Source: Bacteroidetes bacterium GWF2_33_16 (GTDB lineage: Bacteria > Bacteroidota > Bacteroidia > Bacteroidales > UBA12077). From it: a DNA stretch of 64,000 nucleotides. The notes under the pieces were generated by a model, which searched no databases, was not told the DNA's origin, and worked only from the letters and a program-made list of their open reading frames with translations. The stretch spans positions 1 to 64,000 of the forward strand of contig MEOE01000010.1 of the NCBI GenBank assembly GCA_001768565.1, given 5' to 3'. The translations under genes were made by a program, and so were the position numbers. Positions 1-10,400 of this stretch are shown here, piece by piece. How positions within the stretch are numbered: the stretch's first letter is position 1; every line of letters begins with the position of its first letter.

Positions 1-26
1 TAAATCTATCCTAAATTATTAACAAA

Positions 27-66
27 AAAAAAGAAGCTGTCCTTTTGAGACAGCCTCTTTTTTTAT
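27..66 (-). terminator. Rho-independent terminator of the AsmA-like gene
   Basis: The hairpin pairs 36-41 (gctgtc) with 49-54 (gacagc), with a 7-nt loop and flanking aaga/tctt pairs. An A-run at 24-32 reads as a U-tract on the minus strand. It lies just past the stop codon of the minus-strand gene that ends at 82. A T-run on the other side could make it work in both directions. Confidence 0.8.
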
Positions 67-81
67 TACCTATATATTTAT

Positions 82-2904
82 TTACTTATTATCACCAGAT
101 TGAAGTTTTTCAGCTTTAATTTTAGCATCTTCAACCAATTTATCAGCTTTTACGCCAGCCTCTTTTACCAGTTTATCAGCTTGTTTTTTTGCTTCTTTTT
201 TTAGTGAACTAGCTGTTTTTTCGGCAGCTACTTTTGCCAGAGGGCCTTCCTTAGCTGCTTTTTTAACTAATGCATCAGCCTTATCATTAGCTTCTTTTAG
301 CACTTTATCGGCTTCGACTTGTGCTTCTTCCTTTAATTTGGCTGCTTCTTTTTCAGCATCGTCAATTATTTTTTGTGCTTGTGCTGCCAACTCCTCTCCT
401 GCTTTTTCCTTAATCACTTCTTTCCCAGTTTCAATAAGTTGTTCTTTAGTTGATTTTGTTCCCTTGTCAGCACTTTTACCTTTACCTAGACTAATTTTGG
501 GATCGGTAGTCATTCCTGTAATTTTTGCATCAATGCTAATATTTTGTGGCTTTTCGACACTAACACCCTTATCTGCAGCTTTTCCAAGTAAACCATCAAT
601 TAAATCATTTGCAGCAGAACCAAAATATTTAGTAGGAACAGTTAAAGTAAGGTCATAATCCATAGTTTGATCCACACCATGCGAACCACCCAGTTTCAAT
701 TTAATATCTGCTGCAGAGGTTACAAACGGATCGACAATAATTCTACCATCATGAATATTAAAGCTAATATTTACATCTTTAAATGTATTATTGAAATTAT
801 CACCCAATTTAACCATATCAGTCAGTTTATTGAATGTTTTTGAATCAACTACTTGAATTTCATTTGATTGTAAACGACCATATCCTTCGATTGAATTAAG
901 AACAGGACTCATTGTAGAATCGAGCAAACTTGTATAGTCGAATTTTATGGATATTTTACCCTTGCAATTTTTTAATATTGATGCTATTTTACCAATCATA
1001 CTAAACGAATTAACTGCAGTACTGATTTCAATATCACGAATATCGAGCGACATTTTAGTTGATGGGATTTCTATATCCTGTGTATTGTATTCACCATTAA
1101 CACCTATCTTTCCATCAAGCATATTCATATTCAGATTTTCCATTACCACTTTTTTATCTTTTACAATAAATAGACCTTTCAGGTTGGTAATATCCATTTT
1201 ATCGTATAAAATATGATCAAGTGATGACTGAAGTCTGAAATCAACATTTCCTGGCACTTCAAATACAGTCATTGGCACTTCAGTTGTATCATTAACTACT
1301 ATCTCTTCTTCTGAATCAGTAAGAAACTCGTTTGCATCGATAAATTTGGAACTAAAATTAAAAACACCTTTAATTGTTTCGTCTTTTAATGCAAAAGCAA
1401 TATAGTTTTCTATTTTACCATTAAGATTAAAATCGCTTTTTCCTATTTGTGCCAAAAATGATTGAAGTTCAAGGTACTTAGGTGTAAAATTAAATGTTGT
1501 TTCAATAATTTTTACGGTTGCAGGTAAATCCTTGCTTTCGAAAATAAAATTTTTAAGCTGCAGTTTTCCTGATGCCTTGAAATCCTCATATTTTTCTTTT
1601 TCTATTGTTGAATAATTACCAGCAATATTAACATCAGCAGTAATTTCTCCATCAAGATTCACATCTTCTAAAGGAAGAACATCTTTGAAGGAGCTTAGAA
1701 TTAAATGGCCATTAATATTACCTTCAATGAAAGGATCGCTCATTGGAGTGCGGATGTGCATTGCAATATCAAAGGGATTATCGGCAACCTCCAAGTGAAA
1801 CTTATTTAGGTCAACTTTTGTGTTATCATTATTAACTCCATCATAAAACACACTTAAATCAATATTTACATTTTCGACAGATTTTGGTAGGTCGGGATAC
1901 TGAAACATAGCATTTTCGACAACCAAACGAAGATTGGCCGAAGGAGTTTGAGTTTCGGTTAATGTACCTTTAACATCACCCTCAAGAATCAAATTCCCGC
2001 TTGTTTTTAGCTGTTCAAATCCTTCCATATAGATAACTGGCACCATTGATAAAAGTGATTTAAAACTGGTTTTTTTGGTATTAAAACGCATATCTACAGT
2101 TATGTCATCATCAGGCATTTCAACCGAACCTTCGAAAGCAAGAGCAATGTCATTTAGGGAAAGGAGATTGTCTTTAAAAGTGTAAATACTTTTAACCATA
2201 TCAGCACCAATTGTAGCATCGAAACCAAATCGGGCATTTTTTAAATACCGGATTCCTCCCATTTTTACATTAATAGCATCAATTGCAGTATTAATTGAAA
2301 GATCAGAATAATCGAGACCAAAGTTGCCCTTTAATAAGAAATTTAAATTATCGAGTGATGCAACCATATCCGAGGTAGCATCATCATAAGAAATATGGGC
2401 GTTTTTAATTTGGAATTTTTTAAGTTGTAATCTAAAATCAGAAGTTTCGCCAGCTGTTTCAATTTCTTGCTCAGCAGTTGTATCTTCTAATTCTTCTGAC
2501 GGAATAGTAATATCCCAGTTGGCTGAACTATCGGCAAGTACTTTAGCTTGAATTAGTGCCTGATCTAGAATAATACCCTTAACAACAACATTTTTCTTAA
2601 TTGCACTCATCAAATCAACCTCAACATTAAATGATTTAAAGTACATTAATGTATCACCATCGAATTTCTCGATTCCGATAACTGACAACTCGTGTAAACC
2701 CAAATTAAAATCCGGAAAGCTTTTAAACAGAGATAATGAAACATCAGCAAATTCAACTTTTGCATGTACATTTTTGTTTATCTCATCTTTTACCTTAGTT
2801 AATATCTCATCTTTAAAGAAATAAGGTATAAGAATCATTAGAGCAATTATCAGCAAAAACAGAATGACTATTGATCTGAAAAACCATTTAATAAATTTTT
2901 TCAT
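82..2904 (-). CDS. AsmA-family envelope protein with C-terminal coiled-coil tail
   Basis: This 940-residue protein has one N-terminal membrane helix (about residues 8-30, after MKKFIKWFF) and a long beta-rich body with AsmA/DUF748-like features: an early KVEFADVSLSLF segment and repeated strands of the type 'VNIDLSVFYDG', 'GEITADVNIAGNYS' and 'GKIGVNGEYN'. AsmA/TamB-like proteins are periplasm-spanning and are linked to phospholipid transport or outer-membrane biogenesis. Residues about 825-940 are an Ala/Lys/Glu-rich coiled coil made of repeated 'ADKLVKEA'-like heptads, which is unusual for the family. The start is the ATG before the membrane helix; no alternative is needed. It is monocistronic with its own terminator. 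The family call is firm. The exact role is inferred from the family. Confidence 0.85.
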   Translation of the reverse strand: MKKFIKWFFRSIVILFLLIIALMILIPYFFKDEILTKVKDEINKNVHAKVEFADVSLSLFKSFPDFNLGLHELSVIGIEKFDGDTLMYFKSFNVEVDLMSAIKKNVVVKGIILDQALIQAKVLADSSANWDITIPSEELEDTTAEQEIETAGETSDFRLQLKKFQIKNAHISYDDATSDMVASLDNLNFLLKGNFGLDYSDLSINTAIDAINVKMGGIRYLKNARFGFDATIGADMVKSIYTFKDNLLSLNDIALAFEGSVEMPDDDITVDMRFNTKKTSFKSLLSMVPVIYMEGFEQLKTSGNLILEGDVKGTLTETQTPSANLRLVVENAMFQYPDLPKSVENVNIDLSVFYDGVNNDNTKVDLNKFHLEVADNPFDIAMHIRTPMSDPFIEGNINGHLILSSFKDVLPLEDVNLDGEITADVNIAGNYSTIEKEKYEDFKASGKLQLKNFIFESKDLPATVKIIETTFNFTPKYLELQSFLAQIGKSDFNLNGKIENYIAFALKDETIKGVFNFSSKFIDANEFLTDSEEEIVVNDTTEVPMTVFEVPGNVDFRLQSSLDHILYDKMDITNLKGLFIVKDKKVVMENLNMNMLDGKIGVNGEYNTQDIEIPSTKMSLDIRDIEISTAVNSFSMIGKIASILKNCKGKISIKFDYTSLLDSTMSPVLNSIEGYGRLQSNEIQVVDSKTFNKLTDMVKLGDNFNNTFKDVNISFNIHDGRIIVDPFVTSAADIKLKLGGSHGVDQTMDYDLTLTVPTKYFGSAANDLIDGLLGKAADKGVSVEKPQNISIDAKITGMTTDPKISLGKGKSADKGTKSTKEQLIETGKEVIKEKAGEELAAQAQKIIDDAEKEAAKLKEEAQVEADKVLKEANDKADALVKKAAKEGPLAKVAAEKTASSLKKEAKKQADKLVKEAGVKADKLVEDAKIKAEKLQSGDNK

Positions 2905-2936
2905 GATTATGTGGATTTAAGGATTATTATCTCAAT

Positions 2937-2944
2937 CAAAATTA
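2937..2944 (-). promoter_or_regulatory. Candidate -7 box of the AsmA-like gene
   Basis: On the minus strand this reads TAATTTTG, a match to the Bacteroidota -7 consensus TAnnTTTG, 32 bp upstream of the ATG. No clear -33 TTG element is seen. Confidence 0.4.
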
Positions 2945-2989
2945 CGAAATTTTATCGTATTACGGGTATTAAGAAATGTTAATTATGGG

Positions 2990-3031
2990 ACGGCAGTTTG
3001 TAGTTAGCAGTTGGGTAGTGAACAGTGAATA
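2990..3031. repeat. AGTT/CAGTT-rich degenerate mini-repeat
   Basis: This non-coding stretch contains ggcagtttg, agttagcagttggg and gtgaacagtgaat. It resembles the segment at 26181-26213 (gtgaactgtgaacagttgg...). Such AGTT-rich intergenic debris is familiar in Bacteroidota genomes. No coding potential is seen. Confidence 0.45.
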
Positions 3032-3153
3032 AATTGAAATAAGCTAAAGATAGATGTTTTGAGCTAAGATTAAGGAATCAAAATTATATCAACTTAGAAA
3101 TATAAATTTTGAAATACAAATTATCAATTTAGTAATGATTGAATATTTTTTTA

Positions 3154-3161
3154 TATATTTG
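3154..3161 (+). promoter_or_regulatory. -7 box of the tRNA-Arg gene
   Basis: TATATTTG matches the Bacteroidota -7 consensus TAnnTTTG exactly and ends 11 bp before the first tRNA base. This is a plausible distance for transcription starting at or just before the tRNA. Confidence 0.65.
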
Positions 3162-3172
3162 CAGCCACAATT

Positions 3173-3245
3173 GAATCTGTAGCATAATGGATAGTGCATC
3201 TGGCTACGGACCAGAAGGTTGGGGGTTCGAGTCCCTCCAGGTTCA
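3173..3245 (+). tRNA. tRNA-Arg (anticodon ACG)
   Basis: A full cloverleaf can be drawn. The acceptor stem GAATCTG (3173-3179) pairs with CAGGTTC (3238-3244), with discriminator A at 3245. The D stem is GCAT/GTGC. The anticodon stem TCTGG/CCAGA encloses loop CTACGGA with anticodon ACG at 3206-3208. The T stem GGGGG/CCCTC encloses TTCGAGT. CCA is not encoded. An A34 anticodon reading CGN codons implies inosine modification by TadA. Confidence 0.95.
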
Positions 3246-3276
3246 CAAAAAACCGCTAAATTTAGCGGTTTTTTGT
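3245..3276 (+). terminator. Terminator of tRNA-Arg
   Basis: A perfect palindrome follows the tRNA directly: aaccgctaaa at 3251-3260 pairs with tttagcggtt at 3261-3270. It is flanked by an A-run and a T-run, so it can act on either strand. Confidence 0.85.
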
Positions 3277-3319
3277 ATTTAAATATAGCCGATTGATTTA
3301 TTAAATAGTACCAAGTATC

Positions 3320-3367
3320 AATTCATTTGAATTAAATAATCCAATAATTTGAATAATTGAATGAATT
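3320..3367. repeat. Inverted repeat upstream of the 3396 gene
   Basis: The arms aattcatttgaatt (3320-3333) and aattgaatgaatt (3355-3367) are near-perfect inverted copies. Between them ATAATTTG (3344-3351) resembles a -7 box for the gene starting at 3396. It may be an operator or simply AT-rich symmetry. Confidence 0.35.
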
Positions 3368-3395
3368 CTAATAACTTTAGTATAAAATTACCGAA

Positions 3396-4064
3396 ATGCT
3401 AAACAGCCTAAAACCCATAAATATTCCTCCTTATTTAGAACAGGAGATTAACAAGAAATTTTGTTTAATTAATAATATAAGAGCTAAATTTTTTACTATT
3501 GCTCTAGTTGTTTATGCTCTGTTTATAACCTCTTACGATGTAGTTTTTAGTCAAAGAATTAGACAACAAGATGATTTTATAAGTCAATTTAGATTGGACC
3601 TGATTTTAATTGTTTTCTCCGTAATATTTACAATTTATGTTTATTTTAACCAGGTAAAATCAGTAAAACATATCAGATCATACCATAGAACAATTCATAC
3701 AATAATCTCGTTTTTTGTAATGTGCTGGGGTGCAGCAAGAGCATGTAATTCATCATTTAGTAATGAGATTATTGTACAAGTATATCTAACATCAATTTTT
3801 ATTACTGCTTTTGTATTTTATTTTCCATTTTTTAATTATCTGGTGCAGCTTATATTAAGTGTTTTCTTCTATATTTTTATTGGTTTATACTACCAAATTG
3901 AAATTAACCTTATTTTTAATTTTGCTATTTTTAATTTCATATTAATAATCTTTGCGTTTTTAATTTCCCGTCTGCTTATACACCAAAAAACAGAGTTCTT
4001 TTTAAAAGAATATGAGATAAACAGATTAAAAGACGAGAAACTGTTTGCTAATGGACAAAAATAA
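3396..4064 (+). CDS. Six-helix integral membrane protein, sensor-like, no output domain
   Basis: This 222-residue protein has about six hydrophobic helices: near residues 30-50 (FFTIALVVYALFITSYDVVF), 64-84, 98-116, 127-148, 150-170 and 172-192. A short charged cytoplasmic tail (EYEINRLKDEKLFANGQK) follows. The layout resembles the N-terminal membrane module of sensor kinases or diguanylate cyclases, where such a tail leads into the catalytic domain. Here the protein stops, and a terminator follows one base after the stop. It is either a stand-alone sensor module, a truncated sensor, or an unrelated membrane protein. I do not recognise a named family. Confidence 0.8.
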   Translation: MLNSLKPINIPPYLEQEINKKFCLINNIRAKFFTIALVVYALFITSYDVVFSQRIRQQDDFISQFRLDLILIVFSVIFTIYVYFNQVKSVKHIRSYHRTIHTIISFFVMCWGAARACNSSFSNEIIVQVYLTSIFITAFVFYFPFFNYLVQLILSVFFYIFIGLYYQIEINLIFNFAIFNFILIIFAFLISRLLIHQKTEFFLKEYEINRLKDEKLFANGQK

Positions 4065-4065
4065 A

Positions 4066-4090
4066 AAAACCGGAATAATTCCGGTTTTCT
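4066..4090. terminator. Bidirectional terminator between convergent genes
   Basis: The stem aaaaccggaat (4066-4076) pairs with attccggtttt (4078-4088), with A-runs and T-runs on both sides. It sits between the stop at 4064 (plus) and the stop at 4093 (minus), so it can serve both genes. Confidence 0.85.
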
Positions 4091-4092
4091 GT

Positions 4093-7000
4093 TTATACTC
4101 TAACACCAAAAATAATAATATCATCTACCTGCTCCCACTTACCTCTCCATTTGTCAATATTTGTATTAAGTAATTCGCGTTGTTCAGCCATAGGATTCTG
4201 ATGAATCTCCTGTAAGAATTCTTTGAAGTTCTTTGTTTTGAATTTTTGTCCATCTTCACCACCAAACTGATCCTGATAACCATCGGAGAAAATATAGAAT
4301 ACATCTCCTTTTTGCAGGTCTATTTCGTTATTTGTAAATGAATCTTTCTCTTTAACATAAATACCAATAGGCATGCGGTCAGCTTTAAATTCCATAAGCT
4401 CATTATTTCGGAACATGTACATTGGATTATATGCACCGGCATACTGTAATTTCATATTTTCAAGATCAACAATGCACAGAGCTATATCCATACCATCTTT
4501 TGCTTCTCCTTCTTTACCTGTTTGCGAAAGTGTTCTTTTAACATCGGCACGTAAATGAGTTAGTATATCGCTTGCATGCTTAACTTCGTGCTTATTAACA
4601 ATTTCGTTTATAAAAGACACTCCCAACATACTCATAAATGCACCAGGAACACCATGTCCGGTACAATCGGCTGCAATAAGTACAAGCAAATTATCTTTTT
4701 TAGTAAACCAATAAAAATCGCCACTAACGATATCTCGCGGGCGAAATAATATAAAATGTTCTGGCAGCACTTCCTGAGCATACTCTTTCGAAGGAAGAAC
4801 AGCTGTTTGAATACGTTTAGCATATTCAATACTATCGGTAATGCTTTTATTTTTCTCGGCAATTTCGTCGCGTTGCAATAATATTTCATCTTTCTGCTTA
4901 ACAACCTCTTCAGTTCGTTCTTTAACAATTTGTTCTAGACGAATTTTTTCGAGTCGCAACTTTCGAGTATATAATTTAACTGTAATTACGATAACACCAA
5001 TAGCCATTAAAAAATATAATAGAACAGCCCAAACAGTTCTATACCATGGTGGTAAAATAGAAAATTGATACTCAGCTATTTCGCTCTCAATACCATAAAT
5101 ATTTTGAGCTTTTATTTTAAAAATATACGAACCTTCGTTAAGGTTTGTATATTCTTTGTAGGTTTTAATATCCCAATTCGACCAATCATCTTCAAAACCT
5201 TCTAGTTTATAACTATATTTCAATTCTTCGGTTGGAAAATATGGTGAAGAATAATAAAATGTGATATTGTTGTGTTTAAAGTCCTGAACACTCTTTAAAT
5301 AATCCGGTTGCCTAACAGATACAATTAAGCTGCTTGTGTCAGCATAGTTTGTGCCCCAGAATAAAACTGAGTCGACAGAAATATTTACTTTTCGTATTAA
5401 GCTAGTATAAGCATAATTATTATCTACTTTCTTGTTTGGATTATAATATATAGCCTCTGTTGATGAAGAGAACCATGCTCCACCATCTGATTCAGGTGTA
5501 ATATTTTGAAAACCAAATTTTTTGATTCTTTTGAAAGGAAGATCTATAATTGTTATCTGATCATTATTTCTAATTATTTTTTCAATATACTCCAGGTTAT
5601 TATCATTACTATATTTATTAGCCTGTTTTGACAAGATCCAAAAAATGGAATCGTTTTCCATACGTAATCTACTAATAAAATCGTTTCTATTATAGAGAAT
5701 TTCACCAAATCCTTTATATTTCATAATACTATCTGTATTCTGGTCGTAGTAATAGATTCCTTCTCTTGTAGTAATAATAATTTCGTTGTTAATATTAAAT
5801 AAATTATTATTGTTAAGTGCAGGTAAACCATCATTTAAATCATAATTTCGAATGTTATTTTTTTCTACTTTTAGTATACCATTCAATGCTGTTCCAAGCC
5901 ACAAATTACCATCATTATCTTCGACGATTGATTCAATAGTGTATTTAAAACTACCAACTTTACCCTTATCTTGCCATATGCCATTATTATATTCAAGATA
6001 TGCTAACCCACCCAAATGCCCCACATATAATTTATTCTTATCAATTTTTGATTGGTATGTAATTCTGGTATCATATTCTTCATTCGAGATTCTAATAATT
6101 TTTGAACTATTTAACAACTCAAATACACCATTTTGATTAGCAATTATTAATTTTTTTTGATTGTTTGAGGTAGTAAAGTGATTAAAATTCCAAACAATTA
6201 ATTCGATTGGGGCACGATTGAATTTTGGTAAATTATTCTTATCGAAAACTAAATAGTAAAGTCCATTGGTTGTAGCAATATACAAGGTATTATTGAAGTT
6301 GATAATATCGTTTATTATTCCATCAATTCCATGACTTGGATTAAAGTTTGTAAAAGGCGAGTTTATTTCTACCCTCGAAATACCATTATTTAATGCTAAC
6401 CACAACACTCCATCCTTACCTTGATGTGATGAAATAACTGTATTGTCTTTCCATCCCACGTTTTTATCGAGGTGATATAGAATTTCTCCCTGGTTATTTG
6501 CAACAATAAAGCCATTCTGGATTGTAGAAAACCCAAAAGTACCATCGTTTAATTTTATTCCTTGATATAACATTGAATTACTCAATGTTTCAGATAAATT
6601 TTTAAAGTTTTTATTGATATTAGCTACTTTTTCTGACTTTCCTGTTTCTGTGTCATATAAAAAACATCCCTGTCCAATTGTTCCGATTAAGATTTCTGCA
6701 TCTGAAAAGGGTAACATTACAAAAATATCCATATCTTTATAATAACTCCCTCCAATAGCATCAACAACTGAATCATTTTCAATAACTTTCAGACCCCTAT
6801 AATCACCCCAGTATAATTTGCTATTGATGAAAAAACTAATAAATCCACCTTCCACATTATTATACTGTTTAATAAGTTTCTTATTATTAAACACATATAT
6901 ATACTTGCTCGAACAAAAATAAACATCATTATTTTGTATGTAGACTTTCCAAACATCCTTAAAAGATTCTTTGATACTGGAAGTAAGTGAATGATATTTT

Positions 7001-7335
7001 TGTCGGCCTTCTTTATCAGGAGCTAGATATCCTATTTCATCTACTCCTCCAACATAAACTATACCTAAAGAATCTGCTGCTAATGACCTTATTATGGAAT
7101 TATTCGCATTTGGTATTTGTGTCCAATTTACACCATCAAATTCGAGAATAGCTTGATTGTTTCCAAAATAAACCACCCCCCTATTGTCTATACAAACTGC
7201 CCAATTTTGTTCGGCAGCATTATATTCGTCTTTTGTATAATTTTTAATGAATGGAATACCTGTTTTATTAATCTGGGCTATATTAGGACTAAGCTGAGTT
7301 AAAATTGCAAATACAATAATTATTAGCTTTTTCAT
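4093..7335 (-). CDS. Two-component-regulator-propeller / Y_Y_Y sensor with SpoIIE-type phosphatase domain
   Basis: This 1080-residue protein starts with a signal peptide ending before Gln (LSPNIAQ). A periplasmic beta-propeller follows, with repeats such as 'DGVLWLALNNGISRVE' and 'DGNLWLGTALNGILKVE'. A Y_Y_Y domain lies at about 690-755 (YSYKLEGFEDDWSNW), one membrane helix at about 760-785, a coiled coil at about 790-840, and a PP2C-like SpoIIE domain at the C-terminus. Visible metal-binding motifs are SGDFYWF (about 868), AADCTGHGVPGAF (about 881) and SDGYQDQFGG. These architectures sense an extracellular signal and dephosphorylate a Ser/Thr regulator, often an anti-anti-sigma factor, in the cytoplasm. 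No partner STAS protein is in the window. The target is unknown. Confidence 0.9.
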   Translation of the reverse strand: MKKLIIIVFAILTQLSPNIAQINKTGIPFIKNYTKDEYNAAEQNWAVCIDNRGVVYFGNNQAILEFDGVNWTQIPNANNSIIRSLAADSLGIVYVGGVDEIGYLAPDKEGRQKYHSLTSSIKESFKDVWKVYIQNNDVYFCSSKYIYVFNNKKLIKQYNNVEGGFISFFINSKLYWGDYRGLKVIENDSVVDAIGGSYYKDMDIFVMLPFSDAEILIGTIGQGCFLYDTETGKSEKVANINKNFKNLSETLSNSMLYQGIKLNDGTFGFSTIQNGFIVANNQGEILYHLDKNVGWKDNTVISSHQGKDGVLWLALNNGISRVEINSPFTNFNPSHGIDGIINDIINFNNTLYIATTNGLYYLVFDKNNLPKFNRAPIELIVWNFNHFTTSNNQKKLIIANQNGVFELLNSSKIIRISNEEYDTRITYQSKIDKNKLYVGHLGGLAYLEYNNGIWQDKGKVGSFKYTIESIVEDNDGNLWLGTALNGILKVEKNNIRNYDLNDGLPALNNNNLFNINNEIIITTREGIYYYDQNTDSIMKYKGFGEILYNRNDFISRLRMENDSIFWILSKQANKYSNDNNLEYIEKIIRNNDQITIIDLPFKRIKKFGFQNITPESDGGAWFSSSTEAIYYNPNKKVDNNYAYTSLIRKVNISVDSVLFWGTNYADTSSLIVSVRQPDYLKSVQDFKHNNITFYYSSPYFPTEELKYSYKLEGFEDDWSNWDIKTYKEYTNLNEGSYIFKIKAQNIYGIESEIAEYQFSILPPWYRTVWAVLLYFLMAIGVIVITVKLYTRKLRLEKIRLEQIVKERTEEVVKQKDEILLQRDEIAEKNKSITDSIEYAKRIQTAVLPSKEYAQEVLPEHFILFRPRDIVSGDFYWFTKKDNLLVLIAADCTGHGVPGAFMSMLGVSFINEIVNKHEVKHASDILTHLRADVKRTLSQTGKEGEAKDGMDIALCIVDLENMKLQYAGAYNPMYMFRNNELMEFKADRMPIGIYVKEKDSFTNNEIDLQKGDVFYIFSDGYQDQFGGEDGQKFKTKNFKEFLQEIHQNPMAEQRELLNTNIDKWRGKWEQVDDIIIFGVRV

Positions 7336-7380
7336 GATTATTCTAAATTATATTGCTAAAAAACATATAAATATAAAACA

Positions 7381-7413
7381 AAAAGACAAAATACTAAAAA
7401 GTATTTTGTCTTA
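7381..7413 (-). terminator. Terminator of the giant Ig-repeat gene
   Basis: The stem aagacaaaatact (7383-7395) pairs with agtattttgtctt (7400-7412) around an aaaa loop. Read on the minus strand it is followed by a T-rich run. It lies between the stop codon of the upstream gene (7435) and the start at 7335. Confidence 0.85.
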
Positions 7414-7434
7414 ATGCTAATAAAATTCTATTTT

Positions 7435-10400
7435 TTATTTGTTAACGAACACTTTTCTCATATGAATGTTGCCATCAATAGTTAATTTAACAACAAACAC
7501 TCCAGACGATTCATTTACAGGAACCACGTTTTTTGTGAAGTTTTCCATTGGTAAATTTACAACCGGCAAACCAATAACGTTATAAATTTCAACTTGTCCA
7601 TCTTTGAATCGAATATTCTCAGGATTATTAACTTCGATAACAATTGCACCCTGAATTGAATAAATTGCCACCTGGTATTGTTTAATATCATCGATACCGG
7701 TTGATGGATTGTATGTAATACTAAACTCATTTGCAGTAGTATTTGAATTACCAACTAAATCAGTAACTGTGCCAGCTGCAATACTAATTGTAACTATACC
7801 CTGATTTGTGGCTGTCACAGAGGCTGTAAATACTATACTGTCGGATGTTGTTAGGCTGGTTAGTGTACCGTTGGCTATTACTATATCTGAATTATCAAAT
7901 CCTTTTATCTGTTCAGTAAATGTTACTACTACAGTGAAATTAGCATTGGTAGTTGTGCTTCCGGCAGATGATGTTATAACTAATGAAGGAGCTGTTCCAT
8001 CATATAAAATTGAGAACTGAGTAGCAGCAGCATTTCCATTTCCGGCCAAATCTTCTGCAATATCAGCAGCAATATTCAAGGTAACTTCACCGCTATTAGT
8101 TGGTGTAAGTATTGCTGAGTATACATTTTCAATGTTCGATAATCCTGAAAGAACTCCATTTACAACAATAATATCGTCAATTTCAAAGCCAGTGATACTT
8201 TCGCTAAATGTTATAGTTATTGGTATTGAAATACTATTTGTAGGACTAGATTGAGTTGACTCAATAATTATTGTTGGATTAGTAATGTCATAATAAACTG
8301 TAAACTGAGTTGCCTGTATATTCCCATTTCCTACAGCATCGATTGCTACATTTGCTTGAACATCAACTGCAACAATTCCCTCGCCTGATGGTATAATTGT
8401 TAAAGTATAAACATTATCTGTATTTGCAAAATCAGCAATTGTTCCATTAGTAACCGATATATCATCAGATACAAATCCTGTAACAGGTTCGCTAAATGTT
8501 ATGGTTATTGGTATAGAATTACTGTTAGTATTACCTGAAATAGTTGAAGTAATTTCTACTGTTGGGGCTGTTCCATCATAGGTTAAAGATATTTCATTTG
8601 ATGCAGCGTTTCCATTTCCGGCCAAATCAAATACAGCATTTGCAGCTATATTTACAGTTACTACACCATCTGTTGGCAATAGTGTTGCTGTATAAGTATT
8701 TCCATATCCAAGCAGATTAGTAATAGTACCATTAACAACCGTAAAATCAATTTCATTAATAGCTGCTATATTTTCGCTAAATGTTATTGTCAGTGGTATT
8801 GAACTATTATTTGTTGGACTGCTTACCGTGGTTTCAATTACAACTGTAGGAATGGTACCATCATAAGTAATTGAATATTGAGTTGCAGCGTAATTTGGAT
8901 TTCCAAACAAGTCGTTGGCTACATTTGCAGGGACATCAATTGTAATTGGCCCATCAATTGTTGGAATTAGTATTATCGAGTAAATATTACCCACATTAGT
9001 CATAACGCCTGAAATAGTAGCATTTGTAATAACTATCTCGGTAGATTCAAACCCAGTAATAGGTTCACTAAATGTTATATTTATTGGAATATTTGAATTA
9101 TTTGTTGGATTTGATTCTAAGGATGAAATACTAACAGACGGAGGACCATTTTCAGAAATAATTGAGAATTGAGTAGCTGCAGTATTATTATTTCCGGCAG
9201 CATCATGTGCAGCACCAGAAGCAACATCTACAGTACAAGTACCATCTCCATCGGGCACAAGTGTAAATGAATATATTTTGCCATTTTGTGTCAGATTTTG
9301 AACACTACCATTTGCAACTACTATATCTATTATATCAAATCCAGAAACAAGTTCACTAAATGTAACTGTAATAGGTATTGCCAGATTTGTTGTTGGACTT
9401 GATTCGGTAGATTCAATTACCACTGTTGGGTTTACATTGTCGTATACAACCATGAACTCAGTTGCTGCAACATTATCATTCCCGGCTATGTCCTTAGTAA
9501 CCCCTGCCGAAATATTAACTGTTACCTCGCCAGTATCGGCTGGAGTAACATTTAATGTAAATACAATACTATCGTTGGTAGTATTCATTGCTAAAGAACT
9601 ACCATTTCCAAAAGTAACATCGGATAACGCGAAATTGGTAACACGCTCGCTAAATGTTATTGTAACAGGAATTGGAGATACATTTGTATAACCTACTATA
9701 ACTGATGTTATTGTAACTGTTGGAGCAGTACCATCATATGTAATCTCAAATGTATTAGAAGCGGTATTACCATTAGAATAAACATTTATTACTTTATTTT
9801 CAGGAATTGAAACTGTTACAAGTCCATCTTGTGAAGGAGCTAATGTTACAGTATATGTAGAACCTGAACCCACCAAATAATCAACAGATCCGCCTACTAC
9901 AAAAAAATCTGCTATTTCCAATCCGGTTACTGATTCAGTGAAAACAATGTCCAGAATTATTGATGTTAAACTTGTTGGACTTGTTGTAATAGATGAAATG
10001 GTAACATCTGGTCTAGGTCCGGCATATACAATACTAAATTGAGTAGCTGTAGTATTTCCATTACCAGCAATGTCGGTCAAAACACCAGCACTAATATCAA
10101 CGGTTATTGTAGCAACCGAAGTTGCAGTAATATCAGCAGTAAATGAAATACTATCAGTTGTTGTTAAATTAGATACATTTCCATTAGCTACAGTTATATC
10201 TCCAAAAACAAAGTTCTTAACTTTTTCACTAAATGTAATCGCAATTTCAAATATATCTTCATAGGTTGGATCAGGTTCATTGCTAGAAATAATTACTGTT
10301 GGAGCAGTAATATCGTATACAATACTAAATGTATTCGATACGAGATTTAAATTACCTACCTGATCGATAGCAACACCAGCTGCAACACTCAAGTAAACAG

